Below, piece after piece: positions 42,794-50,923 of a stretch of 64,000 nt of DNA. A program made the translations under genes and the position numbers. The DNA is taken from NCBI RefSeq assembly GCF_014705615.1, contig NZ_JACXJA010000050.1, forward strand, positions 1-64,000. The letters are read 5' to 3'. Numbering within the stretch: the stretch's first letter is position 1; each line of letters starts with the position of its first letter. Under the pieces are notes generated by a model, which did no database searches, was not told the origin of the DNA, and was given only the letters and a program-made list of their open reading frames with translations. The DNA comes from Paenibacillus oceani (GTDB lineage Bacteria; Bacillota; Bacilli; Paenibacillales; NBRC-103111).

Positions 42794-42904
42794 GTTTGTT
42801 TTAAAGGGCATAGTCTTAACATATCGAAAACAAGGCGATCGATCGAGTCTTTCAGATTGGGACAAACGATGGAATATAAGATCATGTAAACGCTTTTGGC
42901 GGGA

Positions 42905-42934
42905 TTGACAACATTTTCACGGCTATGCTATAAC
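42905..42934 (+). promoter_or_regulatory. SigA-type promoter with extended -10 for the metallophosphoesterase leader
   Basis: TTGACA at 42905-42910 and TATAAC at 42929-42934, with TGC directly before it, are 18 nt apart. The leader is about 165 nt long. Confidence 0.75.
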
Positions 42935-42991
42935 TAGTACGATGTCGGGCCTTACTAACCGAATAGGCAGTACCGTTTAGGGTGGAGTCAG

Positions 42992-43055
42992 GAGAGAAAA
43001 CTCTAAATAGTAGACAGCTTGCCGAGCTGTTTATTATTTGGCTTCTCTCTTTTTT
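42992..43055 (+). terminator. Leader terminator (attenuator) before the metallophosphoesterase gene
   Basis: GAGAGAA pairs with TTCTCTC, and the inner AAATAGTAGACAGCT pairs with AGCTGTTTATTATTT. Six or more T follow. A competing hairpin (GAGT...ACTC, about 42985-43003) overlaps the 5' arm. The leader shares AACCGAATAG and CAGGAG with the HAD leader at 21140-21178. Confidence 0.75.
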
Positions 43056-43104
43056 GTTTCACGGAAGCAGTCAAGCGACAATAAAAATGTAGAGGTGACG
43101 CACA

Positions 43105-44043
43105 TTGGCGGACAACAGACGGGAATTTTCGATCGTCATTATTCCGGATACGCAAATACTGGCGGCGAAATATCCTTCTATCTACCCCGTGAAGGCGCAG
43201 TGGATTGTAGACAACGCAGCCGATTTGAACGTGCAAATCATACTCCATCTAGGGGATGTCGTAGATGACGGTGCGGACGACGAAGAACAGTTCCGGATCG
43301 CTGCGCAGGCGTTCGAGAAGTTCGATCAGGCCGGAATTCCGTTCCTGGCGACTCCCGGCAACCATGACTACGATAACCAATTGAAGACGGACCGGAGTCT
43401 GACGATGTTCAACCGCTATTTTGGAACGCACCGCTACGCGAACCGTCCGTGGTTCAAGGGCACTTATGAAGAGGGGAAAATCGAAAACAGCTATGCCGTG
43501 CTGGAGATCGAAGGCGAGCCGTATTTGTTTCTGTCGCTGGAATTCGGGGCCAGGGACGAAGTGCTGGCCTGGGCCGACAGTTTGATGGAGGCGCACAGCT
43601 CCCATAAAGTTATCATCATTACGCATACTTACATGTACCAGCACGGGGAGAGAACGAAGCCCGGCGATAACCATAACCCGAAGCTGTACAAGGGCGCAGC
43701 CGGAGCGAATGACGGAGAGGATATGTGGCAGAAGTCGTTCCGCAAGCACGGCAATCTGATCGCGGTGTTTTCCGGCCATCACGACCGGGAACTGGTCAGC
43801 TACCGGACCGATTTCGGCGACTGCGGCAACCCGGTATTCCAGTCTTTTCAGAACTGGCAGTGCACGGACAACGGGGGAGAAGGGCGCATCCGGATTTTGA
43901 AAATGAAGCCGTCCGACTTCCCCTCTTTCAGCCTGGACGTGTACAATCCGCATACCGGATCGTATGAGACGAATCCGGGGTACTCCGTCGAGGTGCCGCT
44001 GAAGCGGGAAGACGCTGTGCTGAATATTCGGCATCCGCGCTAG
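43105..44043 (+). CDS. Calcineurin-like metallophosphoesterase
   Basis: The protein has 312 residues. The start is a TTG with AGAGGTGA 6 nt upstream. The five metal-binding blocks are present: IPDTQ, LGDVVDDG, TPGNHDYD, ITHTYMY and FSGHHDRE. There is no signal peptide, so it is probably cytoplasmic, although relatives without a signal are exported. The leader carries a terminator, and leader blocks shared with the glycerol-phosphate cluster suggest common regulation by GlpP (inference). It could cleave a phosphodiester from the same pathway. Confidence 0.87.
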   Translation: MADNRREFSIVIIPDTQILAAKYPSIYPVKAQWIVDNAADLNVQIILHLGDVVDDGADDEEQFRIAAQAFEKFDQAGIPFLATPGNHDYDNQLKTDRSLTMFNRYFGTHRYANRPWFKGTYEEGKIENSYAVLEIEGEPYLFLSLEFGARDEVLAWADSLMEAHSSHKVIIITHTYMYQHGERTKPGDNHNPKLYKGAAGANDGEDMWQKSFRKHGNLIAVFSGHHDRELVSYRTDFGDCGNPVFQSFQNWQCTDNGGEGRIRILKMKPSDFPSFSLDVYNPHTGSYETNPGYSVEVPLKREDAVLNIRHPR

Positions 44044-44063
44044 GAAGGGGCTTTGAACCGGCT

Positions 44064-44654
44064 ATGAACGAGAAACGATTCCGCAACGGACGATATGCTG
44101 TCCGCTTGCTGCTGGCGGTTTGTATCGCGCTGCCTGCAGGGGCCTGCTCCGTCGGTACGGATAACGCTGGCCGTTCTGCGGTCTCGCAAGTAGTGTCTGC
44201 GGAAGAGAGCGGCCCGGCAGTTGCAAGTGTGCCGGTACAATACGAGCAGCTTCAATACAGGAAATACTCCGAAACGTATGGCTGGAAAGCGGCCGGTTCG
44301 GCGGCGGAATCCGGCCGGGATGTGCCGGACCGGTACGAGCTGTACCGGCAGGCGGTTCCCGGAGGTTTTCTCGTCAGCGAAAATGAGGACGATTATTATA
44401 TCTGTGTAAGCATCGGCAAGAAAGCGTCCGCTAACGAAGGATTTCGGGTGGAAAAGGTAACCGTCTCCGGCGGCGGAGACGGCCAGGCTCCTCCCGCTCG
44501 TCCGTTTCTGACGATTTCGGTCCGGCCAACGGATGACGACCCGGTTCCCGAGGGGATGAAGGGTGAGGCGTTCGTCACTTCGCTGCTCCGCATCCCCAAA
44601 CAACAGCTGCCGTCCGGCACAGTGATCCGGGATATCCTCATGGTCGAATCGTAA
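44064..44654 (+). CDS. Putative lipoprotein of unknown function
   Basis: The protein has 196 residues. The N-terminus (NEKRFRNGRYAVRLLLAVCIALPAGAC) looks like a lipoprotein signal; the box AGAC is weaker than the usual LxxC. The mature part has no repeats and contains VPDRYELYRQAVPGG, DDYYICVSIGKKASANEGF and FLTISVRPTDDDPVPEG. The last pattern recalls protease-complex PrcB-like (DUF4879/PrcB) beta-folds, but that is weak. It starts 20 nt after the phosphoesterase, so it probably belongs to the same operon. GAAGGGGC serves as ribosome binding site. Confidence 0.65.
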   Translation: MNEKRFRNGRYAVRLLLAVCIALPAGACSVGTDNAGRSAVSQVVSAEESGPAVASVPVQYEQLQYRKYSETYGWKAAGSAAESGRDVPDRYELYRQAVPGGFLVSENEDDYYICVSIGKKASANEGFRVEKVTVSGGGDGQAPPARPFLTISVRPTDDDPVPEGMKGEAFVTSLLRIPKQQLPSGTVIRDILMVES

Positions 44655-44710
44655 CCGCCGGCCGGTACGTGAGACAGACGACCGATAACGTCCGCATATT
44701 TCTCCACCTC

Positions 44711-44751
44711 AACTCCTTATTGGAATCGGCTGATTCCGGTAAGGAGTTTTT
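44711..44751 (+). terminator. Terminator of the phosphoesterase/lipoprotein operon
   Basis: AACTCCTTA pairs with TAAGGAGTT, with GGAATC/GATTCC inside, followed by TTTTT. Confidence 0.85.
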
Positions 44752-44841
44752 GGTTGGGCCGGCTCTGATCCGGTTGGCGCTTATGGCCGATTGGGGTATA
44801 GTAGGGAGGAATAAATAATATTTCTCCATGGAGGATTATTT

Positions 44842-45570
44842 ATGGAAACAAACTACATGCTCCCTATTGAGGGCGTATCGGATCATATGACGGATGAGGC
44901 GCGGGAGAGACTGCTCAATTGGCGCCTCCGCGCCGCGGAGCTGGCGGCGGTGAGCCGGGAACGCGTATATTTGAACGGCCCCGATGTCCGTCAAGTTGCG
45001 CTGACGTTTGACGACGGCCCTGATGAGCGGATTACGCCGATGATTGCAGATACGTTAACCGAACACGGTGTAAAAGGGAACTTTTTTTTCGTCGGCAGCA
45101 AGGTGGAGCAGTACCCGGACATCGTGCGGCGAATCTATAAGGCCGGTCATCTGATACTCGGCCACAGCTACGCCCATGACCGTCTGACGACATTAACGGA
45201 TACGGAGCTTGCGGACAATTTCAACCGGACGCAGGCTGCGATCCGTTGCGTCATTGGCGCGGAGCCGGCGATGTTCCGCCCACCGTTCGGCGATGCTGAC
45301 GAACGGGTCGTACGCTGGGCGGACCGGGCGGGATGCGCCACCATCCTCTGGTCGCTCGATACGCTCGATTGGTCGCAGAAGGAAGCGGACCACATCCGGC
45401 GGAACGTGGACACTTTCGTGCGCAGCGGCGAGATCGTGCTGATGCACTCCGGTCCCGGATGTTTCGAGACGGCGAAGGCGCTGCCGGAGATGATCCGCGA
45501 TTTGCAGCGGAGACGGCTTGAGATCGTGAGCCTTAGTGAGCTGCTGCCTATTCCGGCTTACCTCGGCTAG
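44842..45570 (+). CDS. Polysaccharide deacetylase (NodB domain), cytoplasmic-looking
   Basis: The protein has 242 residues. The NodB domain fills most of it: ALTFDDGPDERIT (metal Asp pair), GHSYAHDRL (H-S-x-x-H), RPPFG (the Arg motif), TILWSLDTLDW and IVLMHSGPG. No signal peptide or membrane span is present, so it may be exported by another route, or act on a cytoplasmic substrate. GGAGG lies 8 nt before the ATG. It stands alone after a terminator. Confidence 0.87.
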   Translation: METNYMLPIEGVSDHMTDEARERLLNWRLRAAELAAVSRERVYLNGPDVRQVALTFDDGPDERITPMIADTLTEHGVKGNFFFVGSKVEQYPDIVRRIYKAGHLILGHSYAHDRLTTLTDTELADNFNRTQAAIRCVIGAEPAMFRPPFGDADERVVRWADRAGCATILWSLDTLDWSQKEADHIRRNVDTFVRSGEIVLMHSGPGCFETAKALPEMIRDLQRRRLEIVSLSELLPIPAYLG

Positions 45571-45758
45571 TTCGATCGGCCGAAGTTATGCAGCTTCCCG
45601 CCTGCGGGCCCGGCGGGAATTGTCTGATTGCAGCGAAGCTTGTCAATAGGTCTTTTTTGATGATAGTCTAGCTTCATGTACTACATAATCGCGGAAGCGC
45701 TGGAAAAAGTGCAAGCAAAAGTCGGGCCATGTAACGATTTCTGTAGGAGTGATATAGC

Positions 45759-47198
45759 ATGAATAAAGCGATGGCAAAGAGGGAGCAGCCGGCTGCTCCG
45801 CGGCGGATCGTAATCGCCGGCACGGGGAGCGGCGCGGGCAAGACGACGCTGACGATCGGCATCATGGCGGCGCTGCAGGCGAGAGGGCTGGTCGTGCAGG
45901 GCTTCAAGTGCGGCCCGGATTATATCGATCCGACGTACCATACGGCGGTGACGGGCAGGCCGTCGCGCAATCTCGACAGCTGGATGGTCGGGACGGAAGC
46001 GGTCAAGGAAATATTCGTCCGGGCAAGCGAGGGGGCGGACATATCCGTCATCGAAGGCGTCATGGGGATGTACGACGGCAAAAGCCCGCTGTCCGATGAA
46101 GGAAGCACCGCCCATATCAGCGGGCTGCTCGAGGCTCCGGTGCTGCTGGTGGTTAACGTGCAGAGCATGGCCCGCAGCGCGGCGGCCATCGTGAAAGGCT
46201 TTCAATGCCTATCCCCCGGCTCGCGCATCGTCGGCGTCATCGCCAATAAAGCGGGCAGCGAAGGGCATTACCGGATCGTGAAGGAAGCGATCGAGCAGGA
46301 ATGCGGCGTTCCGGTGATCGGCTATTTGAAGCGGGAAGAGCAGATCGAAATTCCGGAGCGCCATCTCGGACTCGTGCCTTCGGTGGAACGCGGGGAGCTG
46401 GACCCGTTTTTTGCGAAACTCGGAGAGCTCATAGCCGGACATCTCGATCTCGACCGGCTGCTGCAGTTGGCCGAAAGCGCTCCGGTCGCGTGCGAACCGG
46501 TTCTGTTCAAGCCAAGCACCGCCATAATACGCACCCGGCGCGTCCGAATTGCGGTCGCCAAAGATCCGGCGTTTCATTTCTACTACCCGGAAAATCTCGG
46601 GCTGATCGAGCATTACGGCGGCGAGATCGTTCCTTTTTCACCGCTTGCGGGAGAGAAAGTGCCGGACGACGCTGACGGGTTATATATCGGGGGAGGTTTC
46701 CCCGAGGAGTTCGCGGAGCGGCTGGCCGGGCTGGAGGACGTAAAAGCTTCGGTCCGGGAGAGGGTGCAGGCCGGGCTTCCGACTTTGGCCGAGTGCGGCG
46801 GCTTTATGTATTTGACGGAGGCGATTGTCGACCGCCAGGGGAACGAATACCCGATGGTCGGCCTTATTCCGGGTAAGGTAAGGATGCAGGCGAAGCTGGC
46901 GGCGCTTGGCTACCGGGACATCACCGGGACGGAGGCGAACTTTATGCTCGGCAGCGGCCAAACCGCGAGGGGACACGAGTTCCACTACTCCGTCTTTGAG
47001 CCGGGCGAGCGCGGCGGCGAGGCGACAGAGCAGATTGCCTACGCGTACGAGGTGAAAGGGCGGCTGGGCACGAAGCCGGAAGGTTTTGCGGCAGGCCATC
47101 TGGTCGCAGGATATACGCACGTGCATTTCGCCTCCAATCCGGGTATGGTGCTGGGGTGGCTGGAAGCTTGCGAAGCGATGCGAATCGACAAGAAGTGA
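45759..47198 (+). CDS. cbiA: Cobyrinate a,c-diamide synthase
   Basis: The protein has 479 residues, the usual size. The N-terminal half is a dethiobiotin-synthetase-like ATPase: GTGSGAGKTTLTIGIM, GFKCGPDYIDPTYH, and SVIEGVMGMYDGK. The C-terminal half is a glutamine amidotransferase with the catalytic Cys in LAECGGFMYL and GHEFHYS with its His. It amidates the a and c side chains of cobyrinate with glutamine and ATP in B12 synthesis. TAGGAGTGAT precedes the ATG. No other cob/cbi gene and no cobalamin riboswitch were seen nearby, so it is an orphan in this window. Confidence 0.93.
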   Translation: MNKAMAKREQPAAPRRIVIAGTGSGAGKTTLTIGIMAALQARGLVVQGFKCGPDYIDPTYHTAVTGRPSRNLDSWMVGTEAVKEIFVRASEGADISVIEGVMGMYDGKSPLSDEGSTAHISGLLEAPVLLVVNVQSMARSAAAIVKGFQCLSPGSRIVGVIANKAGSEGHYRIVKEAIEQECGVPVIGYLKREEQIEIPERHLGLVPSVERGELDPFFAKLGELIAGHLDLDRLLQLAESAPVACEPVLFKPSTAIIRTRRVRIAVAKDPAFHFYYPENLGLIEHYGGEIVPFSPLAGEKVPDDADGLYIGGGFPEEFAERLAGLEDVKASVRERVQAGLPTLAECGGFMYLTEAIVDRQGNEYPMVGLIPGKVRMQAKLAALGYRDITGTEANFMLGSGQTARGHEFHYSVFEPGERGGEATEQIAYAYEVKGRLGTKPEGFAAGHLVAGYTHVHFASNPGMVLGWLEACEAMRIDKK

Positions 47199-47423
47199 TC
47201 GCGGATGGCCGGCCGTTATAGAAACTGCTTAAAAGCCGCCGGTGGTACGCAGTTGCGGTCTTGCGAGGTGGAAACGCACGGTGCGGCAAGGCAGCTTGGA
47301 TGGTAGACGGTAGGATAGATGGGGAGTTGGCTAGTCTAGGGATTGAGGGTTATCGTTACGAGCTTCGCTGCCTGTTGGTGGCGGGGCTTTTTTTGTGTCC
47401 AGAAATTATTTGCTTGTCCAATT

Positions 47424-47617
47424 GCTAGCGGAAGTTTAACTTCCTTTAATCCGATAATCCGTCGTTCATTTGGCGGATAGAGGAAGTTTGGTTTCCTTTA
47501 TTGCAGTAAACAGTGCGGAATCGATGCGGAATCAGCGAAATAAAGGAAGTAAAAGTTCCGGTTCGCGCCCTGGGAAGGCTGAGATCGCCATATAACGGAA
47601 ATAAGTCTTCCGCTAGA
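47424..47617. repeat. Four-hairpin intergenic array, family 2
   Basis: GGAAGTTTAACTTCC (perfect hairpin), GGAAGTTTGGTTTCC, GGAAGTAAAAGTTCC and GGAAATAAGTCTTCC start at 47430, 47482, 47545 and 47597. The spacing is 52, 63 and 52 nt, exactly as in family 1, although the arm sequences are unrelated. Confidence 0.8.
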
Positions 47618-47756
47618 GTTCGAGTGAGCCGATGGACTACTGAAGCCGGGATGCACTGCTGGGGCTTGATCGCCGGATCTTGATTGAACCTGGAGCAGAG
47701 AGAACCGCTGGAGGCTGGAACGAACCGTGACGAGGGGTGATCGAGAGAAAATTGGA

Positions 47757-47793
47757 TTGAATAAATATACTTTATTATGTATAATTACGCATT
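47757..47793 (+). promoter_or_regulatory. Promoter of argD overlapped by two ARG boxes
   Basis: TTGAAT (47757-47762) and TATAAT (47780-47785) are 17 nt apart. Two 16-bp sites fit the ArgR/AhrC consensus TGNATWWWWATNCANT with one mismatch each: TGAATAAATATACTTT (47758-47773) covers the -35, and TGTATAATTACGCATT (47778-47793) covers the -10. This layout is that of an arginine-repressed promoter. Confidence 0.75.
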
Positions 47794-47813
47794 ATCTTGG
47801 GAGGTGGAAAAGG

Positions 47814-49022
47814 ATGCAAGAAAAAGAGAAGTCCCCGATCACGCAGCATCTGCTTACTGATGCCGGGCATTCGGTATTGTTTACGGCGAAGCGGCCGGAG
47901 CTCGTTATGGAGCGCGGGGAAGGGATGTATTTGTGGGATACGGACGGCAACCGGTATTTGGACTTTGTCGGGGGATGGGCGGTTACGTGTCTCGGACACT
48001 CGCCGGCCGTGATCCGGGAAGCTTTGGCGCGGCAAGCCTCCACGCTCGTGAATGCGAGTCCGGCTTACTTCAACAAGCCGATGATCGAATTTGCCAAGCA
48101 GTTGACCGGACTGTCGGGGCTGGATAAAGCGTTTTTCGCGAGCAGCGGGGCGGAGGCGAACGAGGGGGCGATCAAGCTGGCCCGAAAGCATGGCGCGGTC
48201 CGTCTGGACGGCGCTTACGAGATCATTGCGACGACGAACAGCTTCCACGGGCGCACGCTGGCTACGATGTCGGCGACGGGCAAGGCGCATTGGCGGCCGC
48301 TGTTCGCTCCGAAGGTGCCCGGCTTCAAGCATGTGCCGCTCAACGATTTCGATGCGCTGCTCGCAGCCGTCGACCGGAACACATGCGCGATCATGCTGGA
48401 GCTTGTACAAGGCGAGGGCGGGGTGCATCTGGCGGAAGCGGATTATGTGGCCAAACTGCGGAAGTTATGCGACGAACGCGGGATTATGCTTATTTTTGAC
48501 GAGATCCAAACCGGAATCGGCCGGACCGGCAAGCTGTTCGCCTGCGAGCATTACGGCATCAAGCCGGATGTGATGACGCTCGGCAAAGGGATCGGCGGAG
48601 GCTTCCCGTTATCGGCGCTGCTGGCGGCGAGTTCGTTCGATCTGTTCGAGCCCGGGGATCAGGGAGGAACCTACTCCGGCCAACCGCTAGCGATGGCGGC
48701 CGGGCAAGCGGTTGTCGAAGAGGTCGTTCGCCGGCGTCTGCCCGAGCATGCCGAGTGCATGGGCGTTTATATGACCGGGCGGCTGTACGAGCTGGCGCGG
48801 CAGTATCCGATCCGGCAAGTCCGGGGCCAAGGATTGCTGCAAGCGTTCGAGCTTGAGCGGGGCGACGGCGCTTCGCTGGTGGAGACGTGCCGGGAGAGCG
48901 GACTGCTGATCAACTCGCCGAATCCTTCCACGATCCGGCTGATGCCCCCGCTCATCGTTACGGAGGCTGAGATCGACGAGATGATCGGGCTGCTGTCCAA
49001 AGCTATGGACGCGATCGAGTGA
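47814..49022 (+). CDS. argD: Acetylornithine aminotransferase
   Basis: The protein has 402 residues from the ATG at 47814, with GGAGGTGG upstream; the open frame from 47727 runs back through the promoter. It is a class III PLP aminotransferase: FVGGWAVTCLGH, FFASSGAEANEGAIKLARKH, NSFHGRTLATMSATG, LIFDEIQTGIGRTG and TLGKGIGGGFPL with the PLP-binding Lys. It converts N-acetylglutamate semialdehyde to N-acetylornithine. The two ARG boxes over the promoter support arginine synthesis over degradation (rocD) or another omega-aminotransferase role. It stands alone, away from other arg genes. Confidence 0.83.
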   Translation: MQEKEKSPITQHLLTDAGHSVLFTAKRPELVMERGEGMYLWDTDGNRYLDFVGGWAVTCLGHSPAVIREALARQASTLVNASPAYFNKPMIEFAKQLTGLSGLDKAFFASSGAEANEGAIKLARKHGAVRLDGAYEIIATTNSFHGRTLATMSATGKAHWRPLFAPKVPGFKHVPLNDFDALLAAVDRNTCAIMLELVQGEGGVHLAEADYVAKLRKLCDERGIMLIFDEIQTGIGRTGKLFACEHYGIKPDVMTLGKGIGGGFPLSALLAASSFDLFEPGDQGGTYSGQPLAMAAGQAVVEEVVRRRLPEHAECMGVYMTGRLYELARQYPIRQVRGQGLLQAFELERGDGASLVETCRESGLLINSPNPSTIRLMPPLIVTEAEIDEMIGLLSKAMDAIE

Positions 49023-49085
49023 GCGCAAGTGGTTGTACGGCGCGTGACGCGGCAGCCTGCATCGGACGGCGGCCTCCGGCCGCGT

Positions 49086-50648
49086 TTACTTCCTCCACGA
49101 GATCGCGCCCCGCATGCCGCCAAAGCGGAACGGTTCTTTCCTTCCGGCTGCTCCCGTCAGCAGCAGCGCCAGGCCGAACACGGCCAGCGACAGGATAATG
49201 GAGCCAATCAGACTCCACACCGGCAGGAGGCCTTCGTGCTGCAGGAACGAATAGGCCGACTGTCCGGCGATTGCCATGACGGCCATGCTGATCGCCACCT
49301 TCACCATGCGGCGCAGGTCGAAATAAAAGCCGATAATGCTGGAGATGGAGAAAAAGTTAAGCATCGTAATGAAGCAGATCCCGAAATTTAGCCCCAGCAC
49401 TACCCCGGTAATGCCGTAATTCATGCCGAGAAAATAAATCGCGGTCGCCTTCATAATCGTCGTGGCGATGAAGTTCCACATCGCTGTTGAGGCTTTGCCG
49501 AGGCCGAGCAGGACGGCGTGGAGCGGCGCTTCGAAATAATGCAGAAAGAAGATCGGCGCAATGAGCCTGAGCAGCGGCCCGGCCTCCGGTGCGTTATAGA
49601 TCAAGGTTGTCAGCGGCGTAGCCCATAAGATCAGGATGACGGTGGCGGGAGCGCCGACGAACAGCGCGATGCGCATCGCCTGGTCCATCCGCCGGTGAAC
49701 GTCCAGCCCTTTGCGCTCCGCCATCGCTTCGCTGACGGCCGGTATGAGCGCGGTGGACAGCGAATGGGTGATAAAGCTCGGGAAGATAAGCAGCGGAAAT
49801 ACATAACCCATCAGCAGGCCGTACTGCTTGGTCGCCAGGGCGGTGCCGAGCCCGAAGAGCATAAGGCTTTTCGTGACGAGCATCGGCTGAAAGGCGCTGT
49901 AAATCGATTGAATGAAGCCGAGCCCTGTCGTAGGCAGTCCGATGTGCAGCAGCTCGGCGAGCGTTCGTCTGCCTTTGCGCAGATGCTCGGCGAAAGGCTC
50001 GCCGGGATTGCTCCGGTCGCGCTGAAGCCGGTAGTTGGTCAGCAGGATGATCAGTCCGACCGCTTCGCTCGCGACGGAGCCGACCATAGCGCCGGCGGCC
50101 GCGTATTCGATGCCGTAAGGCAGCAGCAGATGAACGAGTGCGACGATGCAGGCGATATGGGCCAGATGCTCGCTTACGTCGGAGAAGGCGATCGTTTTCA
50201 TATTTTGCTTGCCGCGGAAATACCCTTTCAGCACGGCGGAGATCGCGACGATCGGGGCGATCGGCGTAATGGCGAGCATCGCGTAATACGCACGCGGGTC
50301 TGTCAGGAAAATGCCGGCGATCAGCTTCGAGCCGAACAGGGCGAGCGCGGTCAAAATAATGCTGAGTGTCCCTGTAACGGCGAGCGACACCGCCAATATC
50401 CGTCTTTGCTTCGCCGCATCCCCCCGCACGTCCGCTTCCGCCACCAGCTTCGAGATCGCTACCGGCAAACCGAGCTCAGTCAAGGTGATGACCAGCGGGA
50501 CGAGCGGATGCGCCATCATCAGCAGTCCGATTCCTTCCGCTCCCAGCATGCGAGCCAAATAAATGCCGCTTATAAACCCGAGCAGTCTCGTAATCAGGGC
50601 CGCCCCCGAAAGAATGAACGTCCCCCGGATAAACGATTGTTTCTGCAT
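49086..50648 (-). CDS. spoVB: Stage V sporulation protein B-like flippase
   Basis: At 520 residues it has family length. About fourteen membrane segments fit the MOP (MATE/MurJ/Wzx) superfamily. The start FIRGTFILSGAALITRLLGFISGIYLARMLGAEGIGLLMMAHPL is typical of SpoVB, which is needed for spore cortex synthesis and is thought to move lipid-linked peptidoglycan precursor. GAGGCGG lies before the ATG. It is convergent with argD across 63 nt. The window also contains Amj, a second, unrelated lipid II flippase. Confidence 0.88.
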   Translation of the reverse strand: MQKQSFIRGTFILSGAALITRLLGFISGIYLARMLGAEGIGLLMMAHPLVPLVITLTELGLPVAISKLVAEADVRGDAAKQRRILAVSLAVTGTLSIILTALALFGSKLIAGIFLTDPRAYYAMLAITPIAPIVAISAVLKGYFRGKQNMKTIAFSDVSEHLAHIACIVALVHLLLPYGIEYAAAGAMVGSVASEAVGLIILLTNYRLQRDRSNPGEPFAEHLRKGRRTLAELLHIGLPTTGLGFIQSIYSAFQPMLVTKSLMLFGLGTALATKQYGLLMGYVFPLLIFPSFITHSLSTALIPAVSEAMAERKGLDVHRRMDQAMRIALFVGAPATVILILWATPLTTLIYNAPEAGPLLRLIAPIFFLHYFEAPLHAVLLGLGKASTAMWNFIATTIMKATAIYFLGMNYGITGVVLGLNFGICFITMLNFFSISSIIGFYFDLRRMVKVAISMAVMAIAGQSAYSFLQHEGLLPVWSLIGSIILSLAVFGLALLLTGAAGRKEPFRFGGMRGAISWRK

Positions 50649-50923
50649 AAGCCGCCTCTTTCGAAAAATCCGTTTTTATCCATATATATTCGGGCATGGA
50701 CCCATACATGCGAACAAGCTTCGGTCCGATCCGAACAAGGCCGGATGGAAGCGGGTTTGCAGAAGTTGTGGTGATCCCCGCCGCCAGTAGTTTGGAGTAG
50801 TTTTGAAAAATTACAAATTCCGTGAACGATTGTATACCCTCAGGTGTAAAAAAGAAGAGGCATTGTCTAAAGAACGGACGCCTTATTCAGGGTATGATGA
50901 AGACATCGATGGGAGGGAAAGAG

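Larger units (their letters stand above)
47199..47813. other. Intergenic region with hairpin array and ARG-box promoter
   Basis: A four-hairpin array lies at about 47424-47617, followed by the promoter and operators of argD at 47757-47793. The rest shows no supported gene. Confidence 0.55.

Noticed and set aside
45571-45758. Cobalamin riboswitch before cbiA
   Set aside because: No B12-box or aptamer-like pairing could be found in the 188-nt gap.
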